Positions 1-14,684 of a stretch of 64,000 nt of DNA are shown one piece after another (positions within the stretch are counted from its first letter, which is position 1; each line of letters starts with the position of its first letter). The position numbers and the translations under genes are program-made. Under the pieces are notes generated by a model. It worked only from the letters and a program-made list of their open reading frames with translations. It searched no databases and was not told the DNA's origin. The DNA is from Nymphaea colorata (lineage: Eukaryota > Streptophyta > Magnoliopsida > Nymphaeales > Nymphaeaceae): assembly GCF_008831285.2 (NCBI RefSeq), contig NC_045144.1, positions 14,435,858-14,499,857 on the forward strand, given 5' to 3'.

Positions 1-1270
1 TGATTGTAGACTGCAGGTGTTGAAAGATATCAATAGAAAGTTTTTTTGGTCTAATAATGATCAATGTTGTGAAACTATCATGTTTTGACTTCATTGGTTC
101 TTGATGAATATGCACTATAGAGAACACAGCCACAAGGTTGCTTGTTGATTCACACAGCCACAAAGTTGGAGGTTGCTTAAAAGAATCTAGCATTAAGGCA
201 AAGGAATCATGTGGGGTATGTTGCAGCTCACATTAAGGGCATTAGAGAGGCACTTGATTCTTTACAGGCTAGGATAGACATAGTGGAAACTAGTTTGTCC
301 CAATGAAGGTTCTTCTTAGGCAAGAACTGTCCTCAGCTTTGCATAAGAAGAAAGTCAAGGAAGGCTGCATTCTGAAATTAAATGGCTTAACAGAAGGGAT
401 ATGAATAGAACTTTTTTCCAAAGTAGCTAAAGGCAGTAGGGTTAAAAATCACATTAGTGTTATCAAGCGTGAAGGTGTTATGGTAGGGGATCTGAAGCAT
501 ATTCAAGACATGTGCTGTAATCATTTCTATAATCTGCTTGGTTTGAGCAAGGGTTCTAGAGAGGCTCTCTCTGACATGAGTAGTGTTTTGCTTGTCACTG
601 ATTTGGAAACTAAATTCTCCTTTGTCCTGTCACGATGTAAGAGGTGAGGGAGATTATTTCGTGTTAGATTCCAATAGTGCATCAAGGCCCGACAAATTTT
701 CATCCTCCTTCTTTATACTCTACTAGCATATTGTGGTAATGGAGATCTTTAAGATCACGAAGAGATTCATGAGCACTGACAAATTAGCCAAGAAGATAAA
801 TCACATGAGCATGTAAAGCAGGTTCATGATTATCACCCTATAGCTCCTTTCATGCTCTTTATAAGCTTATCTCCAAATTTTTAGTTAACAAAATGGTGCA
901 TTTTAGAGAATTATTGGGTAGAAACAAAGTGTGTTCATTGCAGGTAGATCAACATATGATAATGTTATCTTGGCTCATGAAATTGTTCACGCGCTTAACA
1001 AGCCCAGTAAAAAGTCTTTTGTTTGAAGATTGACATCTTGTAGGCTTATGATTGGGTGAACTTGGGTTTTCTCACATGGGTTTTGGGGTTCTCTGAGGTA
1101 TGCATTTTTTCATTATGTCTTGTACGGAAACTACCTCTGCAACTATACTGGTAAATGATGTCCCTTGTGAGTTTTCTGATTTCTTGAAAGGGCTATGCTA
1201 AGGAGACCCTCTCTCTCCTTACCTTTTTATACTTATTATGGAGGCACTATCTCATAGCATTAAAGTAAAA
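1..1270 (+). mobile_element. LINE (L1-like) reverse transcriptase relic, 5' part outside the window
   Basis: No open frame survives, but conceptual translation in shifting frames gives a plant LINE ORF2. Around 230-480 it shows the region before the reverse transcriptase, including KGSRVKNHISVIKREG and DMCCNHFYNLLG. Around 680-1020 comes a decayed 'PD-FSSSFF ... ALYKLISKFLVNKM ... HALNKP' stretch, and around 1195-1260 the RT signature GDPLSPYLFILIMEALSHSI, directly after an in-frame stop. In plant L1 elements this protein carries endonuclease and reverse transcriptase and copies its own mRNA at a chromosomal nick. Here stops and frameshifts make it a dead copy. The catalytic YADD segment expected next is absent; the homology ends just before a 43-bp tandem duplication. 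The window begins inside the element. Confidence 0.8.
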
Positions 1271-1295
1271 GTAGCTACACTCTGATTAGACCACT

Positions 1296-1381
1296 CAACA
1301 TGATCACTACCCTTAACGTAGATGAAAGTTTCTCGCTTCAACATGATCACTACCCTTAACGTATATGAAAGTTTCTCGCTT
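1296..1381. repeat. 43-bp direct tandem duplication
   Basis: Two adjacent 43-bp units, 1296-1338 and 1339-1381, begin CAACATGATCACTACCCTTA and differ at about one base. A third partial copy (CAACATGATCA) follows. They sit at the point where LINE homology ends, so they may mark a local rearrangement. No coding role is seen. Confidence 0.9.
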
Positions 1382-1745
1382 CAACATGATCAGCAAAAAC
1401 TGCATGTGAAAACTCTTGCTCTGCTACCTCTATTTTGATTTACAGCTCTGCCACTTGTTGTTTGTTGCAATTTTTTTGTACACTTGTTTGTAGTGTAATT
1501 TTGGTTTAAAGGTGGTTAATAAACATTTGTAGGGATCTTCTAGCAGGTTTGTTGCTGAAGGGTTATAAGATTCAATAATTTACAATATTTTTTCAGGAAA
1601 GGTAGTCAATACTCGTCTTAAGTACTGTATTGGATCTCACATGAAACTGTGCATGAAATACACATTTTCTGCTTAAATGTTTGGTCATTTCTAACATTCA
1701 ACCGCTTCACATAATGCTAATGCCAAAAACGATTTTCTGGTATCC

Positions 1746-1811
<66 letters not shown>

Positions 1812-4780
1812 AAATCCAGGGGTTCATATTGACTTTCATGATCTAGAACATATAGAAGTACAAAAATAACTAAGCTTGATACACACTTCTGCAAATGGAA
1901 GATGAAAACTACATCAACAAGAATGCAACCATTAGACATGTCAACTTTCATTTGAAATCGCTCATTCGATCAATACTCTTTCATGCTATTTCTTTTATTT
2001 ACATATTTCACCTTTAATAAAAGGCTAGCTTGCAGGCCAACCACCGGCAAGATTAATGTGGAAACAACATCTACAAGTATTATAGTCCATTTTTTGTCTA
2101 ATAAAGGTAAGGGGTAAACCTCCAAGCAAGCTTGCATCAAAAAATTAAACGAGCTGATTTAAATTACATAAAAAGTAACTGCATGTGCATATCTGAAAGG
2201 ATAGAAATAAAGCCAACTAAAAGGTATATAGTGCAATGCCTCATTTTTTGGTTTGGTTTCATGTCTCAACAAACAACACTTGCATTAGTTTTTTGGTTTA
2301 ATTATGACAAATATATTTTTTTATCATATTTGAGTTAGTAGAAAACGTATTATGTGTTTGCTTGTTATTATGACAAGTAAGAAAAGAAAATAGACATATA
2401 TCATTCGAGTGCTTGATTACACTCAACAAATCCAATATACATGGACAAACCAAATATTGAACGACAATATAAATTGCCAATTTAGTTGAACAAAATATGC
2501 TACTAGAGAGCCGAAATTTAGATTGAATGATTCATGAGCTGTTGAAGGGTTCTTTTACATCAAGCCTAGTACTAGATACATCTTTCTTAAGTTGTGTAGC
2601 TGTGCATCAAAATTCTGCTTCAAGTTGGGAAATAACATGGAATTCCATGGAACTTGCATATTGAAATGATGTAAACCTTGTTCTTTAATTTTTAGCATTT
2701 TTATGCCACTGACATTTTCCCATCTTATAACTACAGACGAGACCAAAGGAAACTTTTATGTAAAATTATCAAACTAGTCCTAATGTTAAATGTGCCAAAT
2801 TAATCATTTTCTTTCTAAATAGAAAGAGACATAACATTCCAATTATTTGAATGAAAGGATTAATGTTAAACAAAATGACATGAATATAGATATTGTAATC
2901 TGAATGGTGAGCATCCAACCATAGTAAATCTACTAAGAAATGATGACATTGATTTATTTAAATATGCAATGTCAAGGATGGCTTTCTCAATCATGATTAA
3001 GCAGGATTTTTTTTTATTTTTTAATTGTTTTTGTTGAGAAAAAACCTATAGGATGTTCTTCACATTGATATATTCAAAGTTTTTTTTTATAATAAGTCAG
3101 CAAAGTACATGAAAGCCTTAAATATGCATTGTAAAGTATATCAATATATTTTTGACAGACTAAAACAGTTAGTCGGCAAGTCGTAGCCCCAAGCCCTTTT
3201 GTTTAGGGTAGGCTCACACTACATCTACCATGGGCCTTTTCATTAGAAGCAATCCATTAGCTCTTCTAACTTTTGTTTTCTTAATAATCAATGAGGGCTT
3301 TGATGTTCTCTATTTTGAGTGGTGAAAACATTCATTGCTTCTTTTTCAGCATGTGAAATGGTTTCTACAAGTGTTATGATCATGAACACAATAACTAGGT
3401 TTTCCAACGCTAAATAAAATCTAGAGAACTATGTATACTTCAGTCCTTGAACTTGGAGAACAAACCCAGTACTTATTTCCTTAAGTTTGAATGAGTTTCT
3501 GTGAGCCATGGCCATAGCCATTATAATGAGTGAGAGCACCCACTCATATATTATAATGGTGTTACAATATTGAATATCAATAGCAGAAATTATGTTCACT
3601 ATTGAGGCAAGGCTGTAGAGAAATGGAGTGAATCTATTTTTATAAGTCCCCAACACCTTTATACAAATTGGTTAATTTGCACAACTGAGGTCCCTTGATG
3701 CAAACCATACATAAACTCACTATCATGATGCTATGATGTTGCTTTTTATAGTTGTTGAATGTAGTCTTAGCTTGTTCTTGTGAAGATCAAGTTCTAGAAG
3801 GTATCCATCTTGTATTCCCAGCAAACCTAATAGTGATATCAAAGCATGCAAGAATAGTAAAACACCATTTCAAAATGTCATGTCAAAATTTTCTCTTAGA
3901 TTAGAAAAAATAAACAAACTGAATGTAACAAATTTCGACATCAGACATATTGGATTCCTCTAGCCCTAATTGTAGAAGTACAAGATCTATGGTATATAAG
4001 TCCATCCCAAATCCAAAAGAAATTGTGACTGACAAAGAAAAAGGAACTCCGAACAAATATCTGAGATTTCTTATGGGGAGGATGATAATGTTAGCCTTTA
4101 TGAATGTTTATATCATTTGAGTATTTTATACTACAAAATTGCAAAGAAAATATTTAAAACAATTTTGTTAAGGAACCCATGTACATCTAGTTACTCTTGG
4201 AGAAATACAACCCTTAAAAATGAAGGCATCTAACAACATTATTTAACATGCCGACAAAATGCTAGTCATGTCCAAGAACTGGCTATTATAGGAAATATAA
4301 TATCTTGGAGGACGGCGATCACTGCTATAAGGCTGAGATCCGAGAGCCTAAATCTAACCAAATTTTCCTTGTAATTAGACATGGAATAAGGGCATATATA
4401 TGAGAAGAAGAATAAATTGTTAGTTTCGTAAGACAAGTCATATAGTAGCAGAATCTCCTACTAGTCAAATTAGTTTAAGTGAACATATAATAATGATCAT
4501 TTGACGTTTTAGAAAAATGAAAACAACATGCTTGAAGACTTCATGGCAACAACAGTAACTGATCTCAAGTGCAATGCCACAACCAAATTCTTTAAGAATT
4601 TGAACAACATTAACAATTGTAATAACAACATTAGGAGATTCAATTAACAAGACAAGGACAAAGTTTCATGTGTGTGGGTTTTGAATGCCTCTTCATTAAT
4701 TAAGACCTAATCAATTGGTAGATCTAGGGCTATATAGCATATTGGTAAAACGACGGATGAAGTTGTGAAAATAAAAAAGC
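1382..4780. other. Non-coding AT-rich interval
   Basis: Short open frames here have no recognisable domain, no plant-like exon structure and no supporting motifs. The interval contains an (AT)n microsatellite (1748-1808) and otherwise unstructured AT-rich DNA. Nothing further can be supported. Confidence 0.6.
1748..1808. repeat. (AT)n microsatellite
   Basis: About 30 uninterrupted AT dinucleotides. They generate artefactual YIYI-repeat open frames on both strands. Confidence 0.98.
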
Positions 4781-4799
4781 TTAACCCAGGAGTGATTTC

Positions 4800-5780
<981 letters not shown>

Positions 5781-6120
5781 TCTCAAGCCTAAATAGACCA
5801 TAAAAAATTATAGAGTTCCTTAGTTATATTTGAATGATTATTACATATACTTGACAAAGGAGTTTTGCTATTAAATAAACCTTGATAAATGGCTGCTAAT
5901 TTAGTCATACAAAGAAACAATAAACTTATGTGAGTCATTTGCTCAATCGATCATTTAACAAATGAATTCCATAAGTAAAAATCAAGATTGATATATCTTC
6001 ATGAGTAAAGAAAATTCCATTCGATATAAATAAGTGTTAAAAAATGAATGTACTAGTGTTTACATGCAAAATTTTGCAATCTTGCATATGACAGTTTATA
6101 TGAAAAAAGTTAAACAAAAA
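5781..6120. other. Non-coding AT-rich interval
   Basis: Nothing recognisable; it may be further decayed retrotransposon sequence continuous with the copia relic to its left. Confidence 0.4.
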
Positions 6121-9100
6121 AAATACTCGCTCCCTTATTTCTAAGGGAAATTACGAGATATACGACCCGACCTGTCGGTATAAAATCTGACTGTTCCTAG
6201 TGCCTTTACCAGGGGTAATAAGATCATAGACTAGACCAAATGCTCCAAATTCAACGTTATATTATTGTCTTTAACCTAACGTGCCTTGAATTTGGAAAAA
6301 ATGAGATTTTGAAACATCTAAGCAGATCTTTAGAAATAGGAGTGCATGAATTAAACAAAAGTTTATTTAAATCCCTAGGATACAGTTCATGATATGTACC
6401 ATCATTGATTCATGAAATGAGTCATAGGTATAATATGAATGCATGCAAACTAGGACTACACAGAGGCGAGATTCGGTTTCTAAGGTTTAAGGACATGGGT
6501 CTTAAGAGATCTATGTTTTGGAATCCAAAATATCTTGATCTAAATCAGGATTCAAGATCTGATTTTGGAACAACCCACACTATACTTTATGGTCCAATTC
6601 AACGATATAAATCTAAAGGTTTGAAATTTGGGAGTTTTGGGTATAAGGGGTTAACTAAGATTGAGATTTGAGTTCAATCTTCAAATCCAAAGTTATAAGA
6701 TCTAAGACTTTGATCCAATTCCAAATTTGGATCTAATCCCACAAGGTCTGAAATTGTGATTAAAATTATAAGATCTAAGACCCAAACTTTTAGATATAGT
6801 ATCTAATATCCAAATTGAAATCCAATTCTATATAAGATCCAAAATCATGAACCCTGTTACTTAAAATCTAGATCTGATGCTTCAAATGTAATATCCAAAT
6901 GATGATCTAATTCTCTAAATCTAGATTTAATTAGACCCAAATTCAAATTAAAATATCTGAAATTCAATTAATGATATTTGGATCCATTCTATATTCACAT
7001 AGTTTATTTGGGGTCAAAAGGTTTTGACTTAGATAGACCTAGCTAGGATCAAGGTTTTAGTTAAATTCCAATGTGAGATAGGTTTGGAGTGGGCTTGATA
7101 CTAGGCCTTGAGTAGGACATTGAAACCTAATGTAGTTTTAGGTAAGTTAAATATAGGATTTAGTTCTCAATCATGTCTAAACCTAATGGTTTTGAAAAAC
7201 AAGTTTGAAAACAAGTTCAGTTTTGAAATTGTACAGTTTAAGTCTGTTTTTGAAAACTTGTATCCTTATAATGGTCAGTTCGAATCAAGTGCATGGAAGA
7301 ATTATTGTTGCATGCGTGTAGCAGATTACCCAAACTGATTCTCACATGGACCTAATTATAAGTGCAAGGTCAGAAAATTGAATGTATGATGCAAAGTGAA
7401 AACAAGCTATATGACTGCACTCCAAACATTAAAAAACATCTAATTATATTATGCATGATTTTGAAAGCTAAAGCCATGCACGACCTATACTAGATCAAGA
7501 ATACACATGCAAGGACTATTATTATGAGTTACGTGATGAACTAGCTTGGATTCCTTAATGAACTCAAATGAAAATTTGAAATCAAATGCTGCATTTTAAT
7601 ATTAAAACTAAGCACAACATTCACAATAACAAGGATATAAACTAACATGTAAATTACGTTTTGAAAGCCTCGACATCTTATATGAGAGTTAGGACATGTT
7701 ACAAAAAACCTAGCTAAGTCTAAAAAAAAAAAACAAAATTAGGTATTAAAATTGAATTGAACTTAGGTTAACTAGATGAAACATAACAATTTTGCAAAGT
7801 TTAGAAAAAGGAAAAACTTAACTAGGTCACTGACTTTGACAAATTCAAAATCTAGGTTGACCATATTAGATTGACACGAAATTTGCAAAGGAGACTCTCT
7901 CTATATGGGACAATCAACTCCAATGATAGATTTGAAAAATCATCTTGGATCCAAATGATAGAGGACCGAAAACCTATGACATAAATATGAAATTGCAAAA
8001 CATAGTCTCAAAATAGGTTGAGGAGGTACGTTGGTCTGACTAAAACCATGACAAATAAACTTGGATTAACCTAGCTGGTCTGCTTGTTCTTTGCATAACA
8101 GAAAATCAACAAGATTTAGAAATTAGGAAAACATGTAAGGGGTAACAAAATATGCTTGATGACTTCATGACCACATTTGGAACAATGAAAATAACTGCAA
8201 CTCGACTCAGTTATCTATGAAATTTGGCCTATAGGTTCTTTGTATAATAGAGAATTAACAAGAGTTTGCAAAATCAAAGTGCATGCATGGACAAAAAAGT
8301 TATAAATCGACAAAGTTAGAGCAGAAATATAGTATGCATAGAAATTATAGAAAAACGGTTCAAACAGCAAATTTCATGACAAAATTTGATGGAGTGAAAA
8401 ACATCCTTTTGGACTAAAAAATTGAAGATAGAATGCCAACATGACAAAGAATGTATAGCAGTTTATAGTTTTAGGAAATATTAAACGGAGAGTAAGAAAC
8501 AATATCACAAACTTGATGAAAAATAGCATCCTATAGAATTCAGCAGAAAAGTTGCAGAAAAATAGTTTTGAATAAGTAATCTAATTAACTGGTCAAATTT
8601 ACATGAAATTGGCTAATATTTGTGGAAAAAGCCTAGATAGAAAGATCTAACTTCTGGATTTTGTGTAACAGAAATCAGAATTTCCAATTAAAAATTATGA
8701 AGTTCACAAGTTAGACAAATTTCAGAATCTAATTTTTGTAGTTTCAAAGTTGTAGAAAATAGCTTTGGAATAATGACCAAATGCAGGACCAAATGACATA
8801 AAATTTGATGAAATTTGAGAAAACTAAACTAGAAATGCAAGAGCAATAAGAGATTTTTACAAATCATCAATATGATTTCTGGTTAGAGAGATATACAATT
8901 TTGAAGTTAGGCAAAATTTTAGGATCCTACAGTTCCAAAATTTTGTTATTCCGAAATTTTGTTAGAAGTCTAAACTTTGGATTTTAGGGAGTCTCAATAT
9001 TTTGAGAAGTTAGATAGGTGACATGTGTCATCCATCTAAAAAGTTAGATGGCTGACATGTCTTAACACTAGATTAATTGGTTCTAAACATTAGAATTACA

Positions 9101-10424
9101 TAAAGATTCAGATTTCAATATGGATTTGAGGGAGATCTACTCTACCATCTTAAGAACAAATTGGATGTAGGACATGGATTAAAAGTCTAGACCAAGATCT
9201 GAATTGAGAAATTTAAATCTGGTGGTCTCAAATTAAGATTTAGATCTGAATTAAAGTAGATTACATATCTGACTTTTGATATTGTGATATGAATCAAGGT
9301 TATGAAATGTAGGGTTCAAAACTAGGCTAAGTGTGGGTCTTGTGGTTTTAGACTTGGTTTTTAGGAGGTGGAGCTATGCTTAACTATGCCCAGACTCAGC
9401 TGGACATAGGTCAAACTGGGTTAAGGTCAAACCAAGTTTAGTCCTAGCCAACTAGTTTAGCTAGGTTTGAACTTGGTTGAACTCAATCCTAAGCTGACTC
9501 AAATCTCATGTGAGCTTTATTGGGCTTAGGTCGGACTCAAAACTTGGTTCATATAACTCCAAACTCAGGTTTATACAAAAATAATGTACGTATTTATAAA
9601 TAACAATTTTATTCTTCGCTCAAAACTCGACCCTGTGAGGCTATGTATATAGTCTAACCACACTGAGACATAGACTGGGTTTAGTTTAAGAGGTGTGCCA
9701 AGTTTGACTAAAAAATTCCTCAATTTATCATTGGAAATCATATTTTTAAAAATTGACTAAGCTGAAATTGTACATGTGAATGGAAATGCAAAGGGTAAAA
9801 TGAGAAACACGGGTTTCAGGCTTGTTTGAGAACTAAACATATTGATACTCTCCTCCAGTGACATTGAATCCATCTATGTGTTCGGATTGAAATTTGTTAT
9901 TTCAGATCTCTTAAAAATGAGTTTAGAAGTCACTAGTAATAATGTCCAGATATAGCCACTACAAAAGTGATAGGAAAACTACAATTGATCTTAGTTGGAG
10001 ATAGAATTGTTCAGAATGACATTAAGAATAATCATATCCTTGAAGAATATGATTTCAACTTAATTCTGGTTGAGTCACTCGAATCAAGCAGAAATGGTAA
10101 TCAGACAAATGGAAATGGGAAAATATGATAATATTTCTTTGAAATGGTTGCCCTAACACTGGAATTTGACCTCAAAAACTAGAAGTGGAGCTACAAATGC
10201 TCTGCTGACAAAAAAGAAAAGGGTGATTAATGGACTATTTCTAATCCAATTAGGCTGGTAAAGAGTTTTGAGAATTCCAATTGACTTGTAGAGATGAAAA
10301 CAATTCAGACTAATATTGGGTAAAGCAATTCTTAGGGTTTTTAAGATTGTCCTGCAAAATTAGTGAAAAATTGGACGTGAGGATGGCCAAGGGAAAAATG
10401 ATCATTTTTCTAGGTGGTGACAAC
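6121..10424 (-). mobile_element. Probable degenerate gypsy-type LTR or LTR-derived region
   Basis: The left end holds a motif near 6193-6225 (GTTCCTAGTGCCTTTACC, then AGGGGTAATAAG). It resembles 38357-38385 in the solo LTR of this window (CATTCCTGCCGCCTTTAACA, then AGGGTAAT). Near 6130-6150 there is also a short self-complementary stretch around TCCCTTATTTCTAAGGGA, similar in placement to the palindromic end of that solo LTR. Near 10412-10424 the plus strand reads GGTGGTGACA, which on the minus strand is TGTCACCACC, a plausible LTR start. The interior is AT-rich without coding homology. No target-site duplication could be confirmed and the ends are approximate. The alternative is unrelated AT-rich repeat DNA. 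Confidence 0.35.
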
Positions 10425-13400
10425 CTGGGGATCTAGGTCCTGGTGTAAAATACATAAAATGTACATGCCATCTGCATTTGAAAGTTTTTCATAAAATCAG
10501 TTCAAATTTTATTTATGAGGGCTAAAATGACAATTTTGGGTCTGAAAATTTTCAACAACTAGTTGATAAATTGTAGTGGCAAAAAGTTTCTCAATGAAGG
10601 ATGCATTTACCAAACATATCATTTGGCAACATGTCATTGATCCAGAATGTACGTATATGTTCACTCATATTTTTCATTTTTGAAATTGGTGCTGAACTCA
10701 GTTTTAGTTTTAGTTATAATTTTAATACCATTTTCTATCAAAAGGATATCATCGATGTCTAATGATTACATACAAAAATAAGCTCTGACTTTTCCAAACA
10801 TAGCATAACGGATAGCTTCACATGCAATCTTTGTTATGACTATGAAAAGCCAAGTGTGACTATTTTAGATACTATTTTACTTCATATAATGATTTTTTCT
10901 AACATGTGTACTTTGGATTTATTTTCACCATTAATGTACAATTGTGGATTTCCTAATTTAAAATTAATTTTTTAACTCATCATTTAAAATGTAGTTTTCC
11001 CATTTGACAAATTACAATGGCGAAAGTTATTCTGCTTAAAGCAAGCTTAGCTAATGGTTACACTAGAGAAGTTTAGAGTCATGATTTCAGAATCATTGGG
11101 GCTTCTATAGCTAAAAGAGAATTTAGGTTAAAATTGTTGGGATAAAGGATAACAAAAAATTAAATATACCCTTTCCTCAAGTCAATGGTAACCTAACGTA
11201 TTTAATGTTTCATTAAAACCAAATATAATACCATTAGGACATGTCAATCAATATCAAATAAATCCAAGTTGGCCCTTTTAAAAATCAATTATAAGAATAT
11301 TCTGATATTTAAAAAGAACAAAATGATTGAAACTACGCTATCAAAGAGAAGAACTAAATTTATTTGTTTTTTTGTTGTGGACTTTATTAGTTCTAAAGAT
11401 GACAGCATATCTAACTTTCATTATATTTTTTCTTTTTAGAGGCTAAACAATCACTTGATCTTGTAAGAAATAGGATTGTGTTGCTCAATAGGCTCAAGAA
11501 GTTGAAGGTATAGCTTCTAATGTTGCAACCACATTTGTTGTCTAAATCATCAATTGTTAAAATAATTTAAAATTAGAAATTGAACAAAAATCATCTAATT
11601 AAACTATGATTTATGAAAATAGATTTTTAAGTTTCAGGAACAAATATATAATGGTTAAGTATCAATATGCACATGAATAGCAGTTAATTGTATGGTGACA
11701 GAGACTGAAACGATAGCTAGCCAAAGGTGCTACCATGAAAGAGGCTCAATTCCTTTTCCAGATCTATCACCTTCCTTTGTCTTCAATAATGAGACTTCTA
11801 ATCCACATTCAGGCTCAGAATTGCAGCTAATTATCCAAGAGATCTGACCTGAGTTCCTTTTCATATTTGACTCCATGTTGAGTTCAGAGAAGATGAACAG
11901 ACTGAGAAAAAGACTTGAACGTTGTGCCTTGGGATCAATTGAACAATCAAACGCTGAATTAAGTTCATCAAAACGGTATTTTGGCTGAATCTTCCAACTG
12001 TATATATTAATGGTATAAAATTTCTAATTTCACATGTATTTTATTTCAATGAGATGACGTAACAACCCTTGAGGAAGAGTGAATTTATGACATATATGCA
12101 AGCTCATTCATTAAGAATCAATGGAGTTGGTATAGTTGTTAGGGCTTTGACTTTGGTGAAAATAGTCAAGAGATCAAAATCCACGACATTTTTGATGGTC
12201 AAGCTGGGTACTTGGTCATGGCGTTTTTACTCGGTCCCTCCAGACCAGATCAATAGTGCAAAAACCGGAAAAACTGAAAAGTGCAAAAACCGGCCCTCAT
12301 ATCCACGACCTGGCCTAAGCTAATAAAAGTTGTTAATGAAAAGGAAGTTTGCCTTGAAAATTTAATTAGTGCAAGGCATAATTTTTACCATAACAAGGCA
12401 GAGAGGAATTGATCTTACCTGAATGTGAGGCATAAATTTGAAAAAATTAACAAAACACCTATTGCTAAAAATAGAGAGAGTAGAGTAACTCCAATCTCCA
12501 TTATTTTCTGTGAAAACTCTTCCAGAAATTGAGAAATGAAAACTCTCGCTTCTAAAATTCCTTTTGCGTCAGTTCATGGAACTACAATTATTTTCATAAT
12601 TTTCTAGGTTAATTACTTTCATGAAAGTAATTTCTGGGACACATTAATTTGAATTTCATATGGTACTAGATGTTATTTAATTTTAACCGTCTAAATTTTA
12701 GTCAAAAACATATTATATATGATAGTGTTCTAGATGTATACAAATTTGCATGGCCTATATTTATGTTCTTCTCGTTTTGCTCGGTGCATTAGCAATTTAG
12801 CGAGCTTTTTTAAGAAATCTCTGGAAAGCAGATGCATGGAACATTGGCCTCCAACTTTAGCCAAGGTATACGCGAAAGAACAGGATTTATAGAAAGAGCC
12901 CAAAACGGAAAAGGGGCTGCGCTTCTCATTACTAGTACTATTTCTCCTCTCTCCATATTTGATTTCGTAGAGGAGATGAGATGAGAAGAGGGGCAGGAAT
13001 AGAATTTGATCGGTTATCAGGATTAATTTCTAGAAGTCTCTCTTTCTCTCTCTCTAAATATATATATTTCTCCAGCCTACCAACACCTTGTGTGCTATTT
13101 TTCTTATATCAAATAGCATGCATGGATTTTATACGTCTTCCTGTGGTGTAAATTGGATTCTAGAAAAGTTTAAAAGTTAATGATCTTAACTTTATCAGAT
13201 AAAAAAGATCTAAATTGTACGTCAGAGATCATCTTTTTTTTTTCTGCGTTTATCTATGTGGTTAGATTTTTCAAAACGGAAAAGTCTAAGAACATGAGAC
13301 GGCATTTTTTACTCATATTCAGACTAACAAAATGATGGTATTGAGTAATGTTGAGCTTAGGATTAAGGGTGTCATTATGGAGACTAAGTGGACCAGTTAT

Positions 13401-13796
13401 TGTCGCAACCTCTTGCCTCCATCTCCTCTCCTCTCTCTCTCTCCCCCTATCTCTCTCTTTCACGCTTTCGCTCTCTTTCTCTCCAAGTACGTGCTATGCA
13501 CTACACAAGCAAGATCTAAAATTATAATCTTCTCTTTAAAACTTAAGAGTTCAACCTTCCTATTGTTGGATCCATAATGAGCCCATGGATCCTCCACATT
13601 GGTGGACTATTTTATATTCTTTTTAGTTGTTGACTATGGATCCATGGTGATACCAAATGCAATTTGTGATCCTACCACTCAAAAGAGAGTCGAAGCTCCT
13701 ACCTAAACCCTTATCCCACTAGGATGCATGACCTTCTTTTGGTGTGTCGGGTGTTGTCCTTGTTATGCTTTAACTTGTGTGCCATTCGTACAGTTT
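10425..13796. other. Non-coding interval
   Basis: No convincing gene. A short open frame at 12069-12323 has a vaguely Alba-like look but lacks supporting motifs. Pyrimidine-rich tracts occur at about 13035-13062 and 13412-13482. Confidence 0.5.
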
Positions 13797-13864
13797 GCAA
13801 CACAAGGAGTTGACACCTTGTGGATTCAAAGCAACACAAGGAGTTGACACCTTGTGGATTCAAA
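13797..13864. repeat. Perfect 34-bp tandem duplication
   Basis: Units 13797-13830 and 13831-13864 are identical and start GCAACACAAGGAGTTGACAC. Each contains an inverted CAAGG...CCTTG pair. The identity implies a recent duplication. Confidence 0.97.
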
Positions 13865-14457
13865 ACAAGAACTAGCCGCCTATCAGCCTTCACTCACTTC
13901 AACTGTTGTACTAACCCCTTCGAGAATTTTAATCAGCAAGGTGATATTATCTTTCAGACTAAGCGGAAGAGCATCTCGCCTAGCACATCGAATAAGCTAA
14001 GGGCTAAGGTTAGAGAAGCTAGTATCAGTTATCCGGGATGCCTATTTTTGGACCCCATCGGCTGATCAGGATAACAAGTGAAGTCGCTGGCTATGAGATC
14101 TTGCTTGTTTACCACGTGGCGCATCGTTTGGCTTGAACATAAAGACTTCGCATTAAGAGGAAAAGGATAGATATTAGACTAATGCAATTCGGTATCCTCT
14201 TTGACGTTTGTGCATTAGTTGGGCTCACGCATTCTGTTTTCTGTTGGCTATTTGATGTTTTCTACTTTAGTGTTTTTGATTGATCTGTATGGTTCTAGAC
14301 TCCTTTTCCCTACCCTCAGGGGGCAAAAGACTAGGCAGGTGCTTGGTGAAGTGTGTAGGCTAGAACAGACACTCAACCCCTTTTTTTCAGACCCCAAATC
14401 CAGTACGCTTCTATAGTGTACGGTGAATTTGAAATAGATCCATCATGGGGATTTAAG
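13865..14457. other. Non-coding interval between tandem duplication and hairpin
   Basis: No coding or repeat homology recognised. Short open frames at 13820-14065 and 14219-14416 have no recognisable domain. Confidence 0.4.
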
Positions 14458-14493
14458 CTGAAATCCACAGTTTGTTAAAACTGTGGATTTCAG
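14458..14493. repeat. Perfect inverted repeat (16-bp stem, 4-nt loop)
   Basis: CTGAAATCCACAGTTT at 14458-14473 is followed by GTTA and its exact reverse complement at 14478-14493. It would form a stable hairpin in single-stranded DNA or RNA. No T-run follows, so it is not a terminator. It may be the remnant of a small inverted-repeat element. Confidence 0.95.
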
Positions 14494-14640
14494 GTACCAC
14501 TGATCTCGGATCCCCTCGGACCTGAGATCCATGGGAATCAAAACCCAACCCTAAGGTGTGTTTGTTTAACCGCGAGATCTATAGTGATCCTTCGTCACTA
14601 GGATCTTATATACGTGGATTTAACTCCTAGGCACCAAAAT

Positions 14641-14642
<2 letters not shown>

Positions 14643-14684
<42 letters not shown>
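14643..14684. repeat. Poly(T) tract of about 42 bases
   Basis: An uninterrupted T run. Read on the minus strand it is poly(A) and could be the tail of a minus-strand retroposon with its body to the right. No clear target-site duplication or SINE promoter boxes were found, so simple homopolymer expansion is equally possible. Confidence 0.95.

Noticed and set aside
12069-12323. Possible Alba-like small protein
   Set aside because: Only a vague likeness (YMQAHS ... VKIVKRS). The conserved Alba glycine-rich and C-terminal parts are missing and no exons continue it.
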